Below, in pieces: positions 17,347 to 25,337 of a stretch of 64,000 nucleotides of DNA; within the stretch, counting starts at the first letter, position 1; each line of letters opens with the position of its first letter. The stretch spans positions 1 to 64,000 of the forward strand of contig NZ_JACJPX010000016.1 of NCBI RefSeq assembly GCF_014696315.1, in the 5' to 3' direction. A program made the translations under genes and the position numbers. The stretch comes from Calothrix membranacea FACHB-236 (GTDB lineage Bacteria; Cyanobacteriota; Cyanobacteriia; Cyanobacteriales; Nostocaceae). A model generated the notes under the pieces. The model was not told where the DNA came from, searched no databases, and was given only the letters and a program-made list of their open reading frames with translations.

Positions 17347-19839
17347 TTATGGTTTCTGGGCTTTTTCTTGCAGGAGCGATCGCCAATCAGCAATAGCCTT
17401 TTCTGTCCACAACCAATTTTGACTTAATTTATTTACTTGGAAATTTATCGGATCATCCTTAATCACCATTTGGCGCAGTTTTAGCGCTTCATTCATATAT
17501 TGATACTGTTTCTCATTTGATTGATTATATGCAGATTTATAAAGTCCTAGAGCCAATCCAGCATAAGAAGTCAAAGCCTCTTTAGGAGCGGCACTTTTAG
17601 TAGTTGTTTGTTGTTTGAGAGCTAAATTTAAAGCCTTAAACCAAGAATCATTAGCTCGATTTAAGTTTTCTTCGGCGTAATAGGCAAATCCCAAAGCATT
17701 ATTATATACAAATGAATCTGGGTCTGCTTTTACAGCACTTTCCCAATAACGGCGGGCATCATCAATACTATATTTTTTATCTTTTAACTGCACAGACTGC
17801 CAAGCTAATCTTCCTTTAAAAAAGTTTACAGATGGATTATCAGCTTGCTTTGCTGGTACAAGATTTAACGCTGCTTGCGCGGGAGGAAGCGCGCCACGGT
17901 TAAGTAATTCTTCTACAGCCTCTAGCCCTGCTTGTAAGTCGCCTTGGCTCAATTTTTCCGTAGCGGTAGCAGTCACAATTCCAGTTGCAGCTGTCTTTAA
18001 ATCTACAGGAGGTTGGGCTGTGATTGACTGGGTAGGAATTGGTGGTATGGGAGGTAATTTTGTAGCTTGATGATTTTGCCACCAATTGACACCCACAAAA
18101 ACTGCGATCGCGCTTGCTCCTACGATTCCTACAATCGGCCAAATCTGGCGACGCTGGCGGCGTTTTGGCGAATATGGTTGTGAGCGTCCATAAGAATTAT
18201 TATTCCAATTACCATCAAAACTCGTAGATGATTCATTTGATGTTTCCGGTTCTTCTTCCCAAAAGCTGGCTTCTTGATCTGACGTAGTCAATTCTTGAGA
18301 AAATTGTCTTCCCCGCAGGCTATTGTCATTCAACTGGGGCACAAGTTCCGCCATCATGGAAGATGATTGCTCAGAAGTTCCTTTCTGGGTATCTAGTTGG
18401 CGAAACAAATCTGAAACTAGCGCAGAATCTTCTGCGTAGCTTGGGTCATCATCGTACTCTATTTCATCAACTAGATCGCCCCAAGTATCTTCACCAAGCC
18501 AGTCTAGCCCTGAAGAGTCACGAGCTAAACCAGAAGGGATCATATCCTCCATTAAAGACATATCAGTTTCATCTGCAACATCAGAGTACATTGCTGCAGG
18601 ATTTGCCCTTAAAGCTGGATTATACTCATTGAGTGCTTCCGCACTCTCAGGAATTTCTGGGCTGAGAAAACCATCAAATTCTGGCTGGAGATATAAAATT
18701 GGTAACGCCCAGTACATGTGGTGAGAACCGTAGGCAGATATTAGCCCTTGGCGTACCCGACTCACGCACAAATCTACAGGATATCCTTGATTGAGGTTGC
18801 GGTAAAACAATTGTGTCAAAGTCAGCGCTACTTCATCAGGAATACGTTCTGACATTGCTAAGACGCTTCTAATTCCGCGTTTAACTAGGCTTTCTGTGAG
18901 ATTACGTTCTCCAGTTTCTTCAGTAGTATCGCTGTTAGCGCTGTATGCTCCCAAACAGGAGTTAAATACTGCCATTTGGATATTATTATTGACGAGCAAA
19001 CCTGCGAGATCGTCACCACTTAAGGTTTCCGTCAAGCCAGTTCTGCTACTAACTAAATAAATTTCACCACCGTTAGCTCCAAGGTTGCTATGACCGGAGT
19101 AGTGTAGAACATGATATCGCCCTTGTTCTAGGGCTTGCGTTAATTCTTCGCGCCCTGGTTGGTCTAGTAAGGTAAGTTCAATATCGGGCAGATAATTACC
19201 ACCTTCCGTAGGGCGTGGTATATGACGGTGCAGTTCAGCTTGTAATTTAATAGCCTCATGCTTGAGCAAATCTAGGCGGACTTTATCTGTAGGTGAGGCA
19301 ATCACCATTAATACTTTGATACCACCTTCTTCTAAGGGTTGTGGTATGTTTTTTGATGGCAACCGAGATGCTGGCAGAGTTCCACTTTGGTAGCGAGAAA
19401 AAGCGACATAGGGCCCGGTGGCGAGAGGGCGATCGCTTGCGTGCATGACTTCCCAAGGTAGCCGCGCTAACCTAGTATCTTTCAACCCCAAACGTAGACG
19501 CAACACCTGCTGGTGATTTTGGGCGATACCTTGTGCTGTAATCCAACTATCTCTGAGAGTGCCTTGAAACAGTGCATTATATAGTTGCTGACCCAACGCT
19601 ACTAAATTGACTGAGTTTCTGGCAATGTCGCTTTCAATTCCGCCAAAGGCGATCGCATCTCCTTGCAACACTGACATCAACGGATCGTTCATCAAATGCC
19701 CAGCAGCGGCTAACCAATCAGCTACAGGCCAAGTCACCAATTCTTCTGCTAATGGCACCCCAGGCGCGACTTGTTCCGTCCGCACCAAGTAGTCATTTTG
19801 CCCTACTGGGGTTACGGAAATGTGAAATTCCTGGGTCAC
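17347..19839 (-). CDS. hetF: HetF, CHAT-domain caspase-like protein of heterocyst development
   Basis: 830 residues from a GTG start at 19839 with GAGGAG five to six bases upstream. The first 390 residues form a CHAT (caspase-like) domain with the His of LHYSGHSNLG (about His250) and the Cys of AVFNSCLGAY (about Cys295). Next is an acidic, low-complexity region (400-550), one membrane segment after a basic cluster (RRQRRQIWPIVGIVGASAIA, about 562-587), a proline-rich linker and a TPR-like C-terminal domain (NNALGFAYYAEENLNRAN). In Anabaena HetF is needed for heterocyst formation and affects HetR and PatA levels. Its place next to the nsiR1 array supports the identification strongly. The known target of NsiR1 is the hetF 5' leader. 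Confidence 0.92.
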   Translation of the reverse strand: MTQEFHISVTPVGQNDYLVRTEQVAPGVPLAEELVTWPVADWLAAAGHLMNDPLMSVLQGDAIAFGGIESDIARNSVNLVALGQQLYNALFQGTLRDSWITAQGIAQNHQQVLRLRLGLKDTRLARLPWEVMHASDRPLATGPYVAFSRYQSGTLPASRLPSKNIPQPLEEGGIKVLMVIASPTDKVRLDLLKHEAIKLQAELHRHIPRPTEGGNYLPDIELTLLDQPGREELTQALEQGRYHVLHYSGHSNLGANGGEIYLVSSRTGLTETLSGDDLAGLLVNNNIQMAVFNSCLGAYSANSDTTEETGERNLTESLVKRGIRSVLAMSERIPDEVALTLTQLFYRNLNQGYPVDLCVSRVRQGLISAYGSHHMYWALPILYLQPEFDGFLSPEIPESAEALNEYNPALRANPAAMYSDVADETDMSLMEDMIPSGLARDSSGLDWLGEDTWGDLVDEIEYDDDPSYAEDSALVSDLFRQLDTQKGTSEQSSSMMAELVPQLNDNSLRGRQFSQELTTSDQEASFWEEEPETSNESSTSFDGNWNNNSYGRSQPYSPKRRQRRQIWPIVGIVGASAIAVFVGVNWWQNHQATKLPPIPPIPTQSITAQPPVDLKTAATGIVTATATEKLSQGDLQAGLEAVEELLNRGALPPAQAALNLVPAKQADNPSVNFFKGRLAWQSVQLKDKKYSIDDARRYWESAVKADPDSFVYNNALGFAYYAEENLNRANDSWFKALNLALKQQTTTKSAAPKEALTSYAGLALGLYKSAYNQSNEKQYQYMNEALKLRQMVIKDDPINFQVNKLSQNWLWTEKAIADWRSLLQEKAQKP

Positions 19840-19973
19840 AACTTCTCCTCTTCGCCTCCTAAATCAGGTTTGAAACGCGAAAGTTTCAAGTCGATTTTTC
19901 GCTTCTTCTGATACCTTAGATGCATCTTCCCACTGAATGTTTCTGAATGCTCGTTATTTTGCTTTTTTCAGGG

Positions 19974-20077
19974 ACTTCTAGAAAACAAATTATCCAATTT
20001 ACTCAGATAATTTTTGTCTTTCTCTCCTCTATCCTCTGCCAAGACGGCGATAAGATATTTTTTCAGTTGGCAGTCCC
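19974..20077. repeat. Dispersed ~105-bp repeat, copy A (in the hetF leader)
   Basis: ACTTCTAGAAAACAAATTATC ... AGTTGGCAGTCCC. A related copy is at 33369-33480 (ACTTCCAGAAAATAAATTA ... AGTTGGAATTCCC). The two share both ends and a central CTCCTCTGC-rich part. This copy lies between the hetF start and the first nsiR1 promoter, so it may be part of the hetF 5' untranslated region. Confidence 0.6.
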
Positions 20078-20131
20078 TTAGGCTTTTACAACTTTATCCG
20101 GATTAGTTGACATCTGGGTAGAACAGTTTAT

Positions 20132-20193
20132 TGGTAGATGCACCTTGATCTTCGACTCCCCTAATTGGCGAATGCCCATTAGGGGATTTTTTT
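20132..20193 (+). ncRNA. nsiR1: NsiR1 copy 1 (hetF-proximal, most diverged)
   Basis: Promoter TCCGGA at 20097-20102. The body reads TGGTAGATGCACCTTGATC, so the usual CCCTGATAACT is altered. Terminator stem CCCCTAAT/ATTAGGGG, then seven T. Being nearest to hetF and antisense to its presumed leader, it is the copy most likely to pair fully with hetF mRNA. Confidence 0.85.
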
Positions 20194-20218
20194 ATGTTGG
20201 TGAATCAACTTAACTTAT

Positions 20219-20280
20219 TCCGACACAAGCATTCTTTACTGGAGAAGGTGGTAAATCAAACCACTTTTCTGTGGTTCGTT
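20219..20280 (+). other. Possible decayed nsiR1 unit between copies 1 and 2
   Basis: The gap between copies 1 and 2 is about one unit too long. Inside it TTCCGAC (20218-20224) resembles TCCGGA, and TGGTAAAT begins at 20249, which is 117 bases after copy 1 and 127 before copy 2, in register with the array. A small stem AACCAC/GTGGTT follows, but there is no T-run. Confidence 0.35.
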
Positions 20281-20375
20281 GACTAGCATCCTCTGGGTTG
20301 GTTTTGACACACAACTAAAATACACATTTTAGTAAATTTATCCGGAGCTTGACGGTTCGCCTAAGAACAATTAAG

Positions 20376-20436
20376 TGGTAGATGCACCCTGATAACTAAC
20401 TCCCCTGGTAGGCTAATGTTTACCAGGGTTTTTTTT
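20376..20436 (+). ncRNA. nsiR1: NsiR1 copy 2
   Basis: TCCGGA at 20341-20346; body with CCCTGATAACTAACT; terminator CCCTGGTAG...TACCAGGG with eight T. Confidence 0.9.
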
Positions 20437-20514
20437 CGGCTTTGCAAATCACAATAAAGTTAATACATAGTGAATTTGATCCGGATGAGGCTTGTTATCT
20501 AGAGAACAATTAAA

Positions 20515-20575
20515 TGGTAGATGCACCCTGATAACTAACTCCCCTGGTAGGCTAACACTTACTGGGGTTTTTTTT
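20515..20575 (+). ncRNA. nsiR1: NsiR1 copy 3
   Basis: TCCGGA at 20480-20485; conserved body; terminator CCCCTGGTAG...TTACTGGGG with eight T. Confidence 0.9.
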
Positions 20576-20644
20576 GAAAAAATAGACCGCCACTATTGTG
20601 ACAATTTCATCCGGAGCTTACTTATTTCTTCTAGAACAATTAAG

Positions 20645-20706
20645 TGGTAGATGCACCCTGATAACTAACTCCCCTGGTAGGCTAACACTTACTGGGGGTT
20701 TTTTTT
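20645..20706 (+). ncRNA. nsiR1: NsiR1 copy 4
   Basis: TCCGGA at 20610-20615; the unit from the end of copy 3 to this RNA is nearly identical to the next unit, which indicates a recent duplication. Confidence 0.9.
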
Positions 20707-20775
20707 GAAAAAATAGACCGCCACTATTGTGACAATTTCATCCGGAGCTTACTTATTTCTTCTAGAACAATTAAA

Positions 20776-20837
20776 TGGTAGATGCACCCTGATAACTAAC
20801 TCCCCTAGCTGGTTGGTACCCACTAGGGGATTTTTTT
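20776..20837 (+). ncRNA. nsiR1: NsiR1 copy 5
   Basis: TCCGGA at 20741-20746; conserved body; a different terminator stem, CCCCTAG/CTAGGGG, then seven T after an A. Confidence 0.9.
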
Positions 20838-20907
20838 GTTGTAAACACTAATACACCTCTAGGAAAAATTGATCCGGATAAGGGTAGCTGCACTCAGAAG
20901 ATTTAAA

Positions 20908-20966
20908 TGGTAGATGCACCCTGATAATCCACTCCCCTAGTTGGCTGCCACCACTGGGGGTTTTTT
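20908..20966 (+). ncRNA. nsiR1: NsiR1 copy 6
   Basis: TCCGGA at 20873-20878; body has CTGATAATCCACT instead of CTGATAACTAACT; terminator CCCCTAGTTGG...CCACTGGGGG with six T. Confidence 0.9.
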
Positions 20967-21038
20967 GTGTTTAGGTAATAGCCACCCACAAAGTTAAAAA
21001 TTGATCCGGATAAGGGTAGCTGCACAAGAAGAGTTAAG

Positions 21039-21096
21039 TGGTAGATGCACCCTGATAACTCACTCCCCTGATTATTAAAATCGGCGGGGGTTTTTT
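21039..21096 (+). ncRNA. nsiR1: NsiR1 copy 7
   Basis: TCCGGA at 21005-21010; terminator arms CCCCTGATT and AATCGGCGGGG with six T. Confidence 0.9.
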
Positions 21097-21167
21097 ATTT
21101 TTTAGCCATAATTAGCGATCGCGTCAAAATTGATCCGGATAAGGGTAGCTGCACAAGAAGAATTAAA

Positions 21168-21224
21168 TGGTAGATGCACCCTGATAACTCACTCCCCTGA
21201 TTATTAAAATCGGTGGAGTTTTTT
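21168..21224 (+). ncRNA. nsiR1: NsiR1 copy 8
   Basis: TCCGGA at 21134-21139; terminator as in copy 7, but the 3' arm is AATCGGTGGAGT, pairing with ACTCCCCTGATT with one mismatch. Confidence 0.9.
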
Positions 21225-21284
21225 ATTTTTTAGCCATAATTCCAAATTGATCCGGATACAGGTATTAGCACAAGAAGAGTTAAA

Positions 21285-21341
21285 TGGTAGATGCACCCTG
21301 ATAACTCACTCCCCTGATTATTAAAATCGGTGGAGTTTTTT
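21285..21341 (+). ncRNA. nsiR1: NsiR1 copy 9
   Basis: TCCGGA at 21251-21256; RNA sequence the same as copy 8, with a slightly different promoter spacer (CAGGTATTAGC). Confidence 0.9.
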
Positions 21342-21414
21342 ATTTTTTAGCCATAATTAGCGATCGCGTCACAAATTGATCCGGATACAGGTAGCTGCAC
21401 TCAGAAGATTTAAA

Positions 21415-21472
21415 TGGTAGATGCACCCTGATAACTAACTCCCCTGGTAGGCTAATGCTTACTGGGGTTTTT
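21415..21472 (+). ncRNA. nsiR1: NsiR1 copy 10
   Basis: TCCGGA at 21380-21385; returns to the CCCCTGGTAG...TTACTGGGG terminator type, with a short T-run. Confidence 0.9.
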
Positions 21473-21539
21473 ATTTTTCAACAAGCGATCATGTCAAAAA
21501 TTTATCCGGAGCATCGCAATGTCTTCTAGAACAATTAAA

Positions 21540-21598
21540 TGGTAGATGCACCCTGATAACTAACTCCCCTGGTAGGCTCAAACCTACTAGGGTTTTTT
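21540..21598 (+). ncRNA. nsiR1: NsiR1 copy 11
   Basis: TCCGGA at 21505-21510; terminator CCCTGGTAGG...CCTACTAGGG with six T. Confidence 0.9.
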
Positions 21599-21672
21599 AT
21601 TATTGAAAAAACAACAATCTCCCTTTATCAAAATTTCTCCGGAAGATTGCATTTTAATTTAGAACAATAAAT

Positions 21673-21732
21673 TGGTAGATGCACCCTGATAACTAACTCC
21701 CCTGGTAGGCTCATTCATACTAGGGGTTTTTT
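21673..21732 (+). ncRNA. nsiR1: NsiR1 copy 12 (last)
   Basis: TCCGGA at 21638-21643; terminator CCCCTGGTAG...ATACTAGGGG with six T. No further unit follows. Confidence 0.9.
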
Positions 21733-22119
21733 GAGGAGATAATTTGCCTCTAGCTGCCCACTGATAATTGATGAGGCATATATTCTAGCACAAAAAATGC
21801 GCTGTGAAATTAAATTTCTGATATTGTGTCTTAGCGATCGCTTATCTTGCTGTCACCGTTAATTACATCTATCTTATCATTATTTTTCGATACTCGTTAT
21901 GCCTTTCCCTGACTAAATTTCTACCTTTTTAGGGGTTATTAGGCTGGTACATATTGTTATTCCACAATATATCTGCCAAATTGGCATAATTTTTAATTAT
22001 TTTTCTATAATTTAGCTTGAGTAAGGCTAGTATTTATTACTATTTGCCGCACCATGCTGCTAAGATTCAACATTTTCTGCTAAAATGATTTGCCTATATC
22101 CAAATAGTCGCACAGTCAA
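21733..22119. other. Intergenic region after the nsiR1 array, upstream of the thioredoxin-like gene
   Basis: 387 bases. It holds a HIP1 site, a small stem ATATTGT/ACAATAT (21951-21957, 21964-21970) and the palindrome listed next. No gene is seen. Confidence 0.5.
21974..22012 (+). promoter_or_regulatory. Possible promoter with a 13-bp palindrome for the thioredoxin-like gene
   Basis: TGCCAAATTGGCA (21974-21986) is a perfect palindrome around a central A/T. Its right half TTGGCA could serve as -35 and TATAAT (22007-22012) as -10, although the 20-base spacing is long. The palindrome could be an operator; the factor is unknown. Confidence 0.35.
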
Positions 22120-22443
22120 ATGAATTTAGCAGTAATTAAGTTCTCTTCGGAAGAATGCGGCATTTGCCACAAAATGTCATTTTATGACCAAAAGGTAGCT
22201 GAAGAACTCGGTTTGCAATTCATTGATGTCAAAATGCAGGATACAGCTACTTATCGCAAGTATCGCAAGATTTTGTTAACTCAGTATCCCGATAAATCAG
22301 AAATGGGATGGCCTACCTACATTCTCTGCGATTCTCCTGAAGGAGAGTTTCAGATTATTGGTGAAGTTAAAGGAGGTCATCCTAAAGGTGAATTTAGAAG
22401 CCGTTTACAAGAAGTTTTAGCTTCCGCAGCTAATCAGAACTAA
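22120..22443 (+). CDS. Thioredoxin-family protein (CGIC active site)
   Basis: 107 residues with a thioredoxin fold. The redox motif is CGIC in SSEECGICHKMSFYD, with one more Cys before the final part (LCDSPEG), and the cis-proline loop is MGWPTYIL. The usual WCGPC is replaced by CGIC, so redox potential and partners probably differ from housekeeping thioredoxin. There is no signal peptide. The C-terminus (KGGHPKGEFRSRLQEVL) matches thioredoxin's last helix. It ends 14 bases inside the convergent 77-residue gene. Function is general disulfide exchange; the target is unknown. Confidence 0.82.
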   Translation: MNLAVIKFSSEECGICHKMSFYDQKVAEELGLQFIDVKMQDTATYRKYRKILLTQYPDKSEMGWPTYILCDSPEGEFQIIGEVKGGHPKGEFRSRLQEVLASAANQN

Positions 22444-22663
22444 TTACATCAAAAGATTTTACTTCCAGGACAGGGCCAATCATGGCAGTAGTCATGATAT
22501 CTTCACGTACCTTGCCTGTAACTTTGGCTTTTTGTCCTGCTTTTAATAATTTTTTATCTACACTTCTAGGAAGTTCATAAGTAACGCCTTCATCGGTAAC
22601 TAGCGCCCAAGCGCCCATACCAATGTCGCGGTGTTCGATAGTGCCTGTAACTGTAGTACTCAT
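22430..22663 (-). CDS. Small beta-rich (OB-fold-like) conserved protein
   Basis: 77 residues, ATG at 22663. The sequence alternates in beta pattern: TTVTGTIEHRDIGMGAWALVTD, GVTYELPRSV, KAGQKAKVTGKVREDIM, GPVLEVKSFDV. This suits a small OB-fold or DUF5818-like domain, that is, a possible ligand- or nucleic-acid-binding barrel. The reading frame has good codon character and its 3' end overlaps the thioredoxin-like gene by 14 bases. No function can be given. Confidence 0.65.
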   Translation of the reverse strand: MSTTVTGTIEHRDIGMGAWALVTDEGVTYELPRSVDKKLLKAGQKAKVTGKVREDIMTTAMIGPVLEVKSFDVISSD

Positions 22664-22825
22664 ATAATTGCTGATTGTTATTTGGTGTTGGGTGTTTGGT
22701 ATTTGCTGGGAGGAGATAGGGGATAATTGTGAATTTTGAACTATTTATCCCCTTTTTCTCATCCTCCTTGAGCCTGAATAGCTTGAATAAGAGAATATTT
22801 TCTCTACTACATATCAGCTAATTAA

Positions 22826-24676
22826 CTAAGCTACTTGTCTTTCGTTTTTTAACGCTAACCGAGCTAATCCATAACAAAGCAGGGCATTAGCAATCAAGAA
22901 AACGCGAGCTAAGTGGCTACTGCCCAAACCCCAAACAGTAGGATCGCAAACGGCACTGACTGTTAAACAAGCTGCTACACCAAGGGTAGAGCCAATGGCA
23001 AACCATTTGCCGCTAGGATGTCCCAGCAGTAATGCAACGAGAACTATAGGAATCAATACGCTGGCAAACAATGGATTTAAATCGCCAGTTCCTTGCAGAC
23101 TGTTACCTAATTCGGGAATGGAACTACCCAAAAGCCGGAAAGGCCATTGAGGAAGGTCAAAGATATAAATTCCCTTGAGGAAGAATAATCCTGAACTACC
23201 AGCAATTAAACCACTGGATAAAGACCAACTCCAGGTGAAAGGAAAGTAAACTCTTAAAAACCAAGCTAGTAGATAAGAACCCAGTACCATCAAAATTTTG
23301 GGTAACAGCGCTACAGCACCGCCATCAATCCAAAATCCAGGGTTGAGATAGCCGTTATCCCTTAACCAACGGAAGAAATCAGAGAAGCTAATTTGACCTT
23401 CAGTGGCAAGTTTAACAGCGGCTTCAGCATTTAGTAGCCCAGCACCGTAGTAGTTCAAACCATCCTCTTGAATAACTCTGGAAGACTGTTTGAGGACTTT
23501 TAAAACTTCATCCGGGTCTGTGATACCTTTAGCTCTGATTAATGCCGCTACACCAGCAACGTGGGGAGATGCCATACTTGTACCTTGGAAGCCAAGGAAA
23601 ACCCCTTCACCTTGCTCATTGATGGTTTCTTGCAGAATCTTGCCAGCATCGCTACCACCAGGGGCGGAAATATCAACCCCAGCACCAAAGTTGGAATATG
23701 GGGCTTTTTCACTGTCTGGGCCGTATGCTGAAACACCGATTACATGGGGATAACGCGCTGGATAGCTAGCACCGTTAGCGTTTTCGTTACCAGCCGCAGC
23801 TACAATCACAACACCTTTATTGTGGGCATAGTCAATAGCTTGCTTCATTAACTGACTTTCACCGCCACCACCCAAGCTCATATTGATGACATCTGCACCT
23901 TTATCAGCAGCAAATTTAATCGCTTCGGCAATATCGGCAACTGTACCACCACCATAATCATTCAATACCTTCAAGGGCATGAGATTGGCTTCGTAGGCAA
24001 TACCAGCTACACCATATTTATTATTGGTAGCTTGGGCAATAGTACCGGCAACATGGGTACCATGACCGTTATCGTCTTTGGCTTCTTCTCTATCGTTAAC
24101 GAAATCGTAGCCTTTAACAAATTTCGTTTCATATAAGTCGCGCACGCGAGTGATCCCAGTGTCAATGACAGCAACCGTAATGCCACTACCCTTGGTTTGA
24201 CTCCACGCGCCTTCAATGCCAATATTATGCAAGTTCCACTGCTTACTGTAATACTGGTCATTGGGGCCAGTTAATGAAGGACTTACATTCTCTTCATCTT
24301 CATTGGGTTTTAAAAATTCTCCCAAATAAGCAGCTTTACCCGATTGAGGAATCTTGTAAATATAATTTGGCTCGATAAATTCTGTAGCCGACTTGAATTT
24401 GGATTTTTGCAGTTCTTTCAGCCGTTGGCGATCGCCTTTGATAATATACACATTATCTTTTGCTGAAAATTTATTATCGAGTTGGGGTGTAACCTGGTAT
24501 TGTTGAGCGATCGCTTGCAAATCTTTCTCTACTACCTCTTTAGGTATATCTTCACGAAAATCAAGCAGAATCGTCTCAAACTCACCCTTGGCTGCTAGTC
24601 CCTGAAAATTGAGGAACCCAAATATAGCAGCCCCCAGCCCAATGAGAAACAAGCAAAATAATATAAGCCTTCTCAT
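22826..24676 (-). CDS. Subtilisin-like serine protease (S8) with C-terminal membrane domain
   Basis: 616 residues. The N-terminal hydrophobic segment (LILFCLFLIGLGAAIFGFL) is a signal or anchor. Residues 35-110 resemble an S8 prodomain of fervidolysin type. The catalytic domain has Asp172 (VAVIDTGI), His205 (DDNGHGTHVAG), Asn297 (AAAGNENANG) and Ser367 (GTSMASPHVAG), a complete triad with oxyanion Asn. After about residue 435 come several hydrophobic stretches (ILMVLGSYLLAWFL, SSGLIAGSSGLFFL, SVLIPIVLVALLLG, ARVFLIANALLCYGLA) that look like four or more membrane helices, which is unusual for subtilases. It is probably a membrane-tethered extracytoplasmic protease. Confidence 0.9.
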   Translation of the reverse strand: MRRLILFCLFLIGLGAAIFGFLNFQGLAAKGEFETILLDFREDIPKEVVEKDLQAIAQQYQVTPQLDNKFSAKDNVYIIKGDRQRLKELQKSKFKSATEFIEPNYIYKIPQSGKAAYLGEFLKPNEDEENVSPSLTGPNDQYYSKQWNLHNIGIEGAWSQTKGSGITVAVIDTGITRVRDLYETKFVKGYDFVNDREEAKDDNGHGTHVAGTIAQATNNKYGVAGIAYEANLMPLKVLNDYGGGTVADIAEAIKFAADKGADVINMSLGGGGESQLMKQAIDYAHNKGVVIVAAAGNENANGASYPARYPHVIGVSAYGPDSEKAPYSNFGAGVDISAPGGSDAGKILQETINEQGEGVFLGFQGTSMASPHVAGVAALIRAKGITDPDEVLKVLKQSSRVIQEDGLNYYGAGLLNAEAAVKLATEGQISFSDFFRWLRDNGYLNPGFWIDGGAVALLPKILMVLGSYLLAWFLRVYFPFTWSWSLSSGLIAGSSGLFFLKGIYIFDLPQWPFRLLGSSIPELGNSLQGTGDLNPLFASVLIPIVLVALLLGHPSGKWFAIGSTLGVAACLTVSAVCDPTVWGLGSSHLARVFLIANALLCYGLARLALKNERQVA

Positions 24677-24793
24677 ATAAAGTCATCACCGCTTTTTGCC
24701 AGTTGCTCACTACGATAACTTATCTGTGCCTCTAGTTGGTGTATTTTGCACTTAAGTTAAAACTTTCACTTAGCACTCAGGACTGTTGAAACA

Positions 24794-25210
24794 ATGGAAC
24801 ATGGTCTATTGTGGTTGCCGCTGTTAGCAATGTTTTTCTGGTTGGCTTGGCAAGGCTCAAAAGAGTATCAAAAAGTTGAAGCTTACCGTACTTGGGCAGA
24901 GCAATTTGAACGGGCAAAGTATGATATCTATGCAGTATTGGGTCAAAAAGATAACAATATAACTTGGGGAAAACCTACACCCAAAGGGCCAATTAAACTG
25001 GAGACATTTTCTTTAGATGATGTCCAAACAGTCAATCTTTTAGTCGATGACAAATTATCTAATTTAGAAATCCCACCTGAAAAAGGTCGTCAGATTGAAT
25101 TAGAATTTCTCTTTCCCGAACCTGCCAAATCTGTAAAAGTCCCTTTTACCGAAATCCCCTTAGCAGCAGAATGGGGGAAGTATCTACAAAGTAAATTAGG
25201 GGCTAGGTAA
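24794..25210 (+). CDS. Membrane-anchored conserved hypothetical protein
   Basis: 138 residues. An N-terminal hydrophobic segment (LLWLPLLAMFFWLAWQG) anchors it. The rest is soluble and amphipathic, with strands such as QTVNLLVDDK and IELEFLFPEPAKSVKVPF. The ATG at 24794 gives the usual short N-terminus before the anchor. It is divergent from the protease gene, 117 bases away. No family with known function is recognised. Confidence 0.7.
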   Translation: MEHGLLWLPLLAMFFWLAWQGSKEYQKVEAYRTWAEQFERAKYDIYAVLGQKDNNITWGKPTPKGPIKLETFSLDDVQTVNLLVDDKLSNLEIPPEKGRQIELEFLFPEPAKSVKVPFTEIPLAAEWGKYLQSKLGAR

Positions 25211-25242
25211 TGGGTAATGGGTAATGGGTAATGGGTAATGGG
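25208..25242. repeat. Heptamer tandem repeat TAATGGG x5
   Basis: Five exact copies of TAATGGG. The first overlaps the stop codon of the preceding gene. Confidence 0.92.
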
Positions 25243-25337
25243 TAATGGGAACAAAACATTTAATAATTCAAGTTAAATAAATATACTTAACTCTTGACCT
25301 TTAAGCCTTAACCCTTGACTCTTGACCTTTAAATCAG

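Larger units (their letters stand above)
20097..21732 (+). repeat. nsiR1 tandem array: 12 promoter-sRNA units of about 130 bp
   Basis: Twelve units each consist of TCCGGA, then 34 or 35 bases (start to start), then TGGTAGATGCACC, a conserved linker and a GC-rich hairpin followed by a T-run. Starts of successive RNAs are 117-139 bases apart, except a 244-base gap between the first two. TCCGGA at about -35 is the DIF+ promoter element described for HetR-dependent, heterocyst-specific genes in Anabaena PCC 7120. The array reads away from hetF. Copies 4 and 5 are almost identical over a full 131-base unit, a sign of recent unequal exchange; copies 7 to 9 form another similar block. Confidence 0.93.

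Noticed and set aside
18363-18632. Plus-strand frame inside hetF
   Set aside because: Antisense to the acidic linker of hetF; composition reflects the complement, no start signal and no family likeness.
20097-21732. CRISPR array
   Set aside because: The units are about 130 bases, each with promoter and terminator, and no cas genes are near. The conserved part is an RNA gene, not a 30-base repeat with unique spacers.
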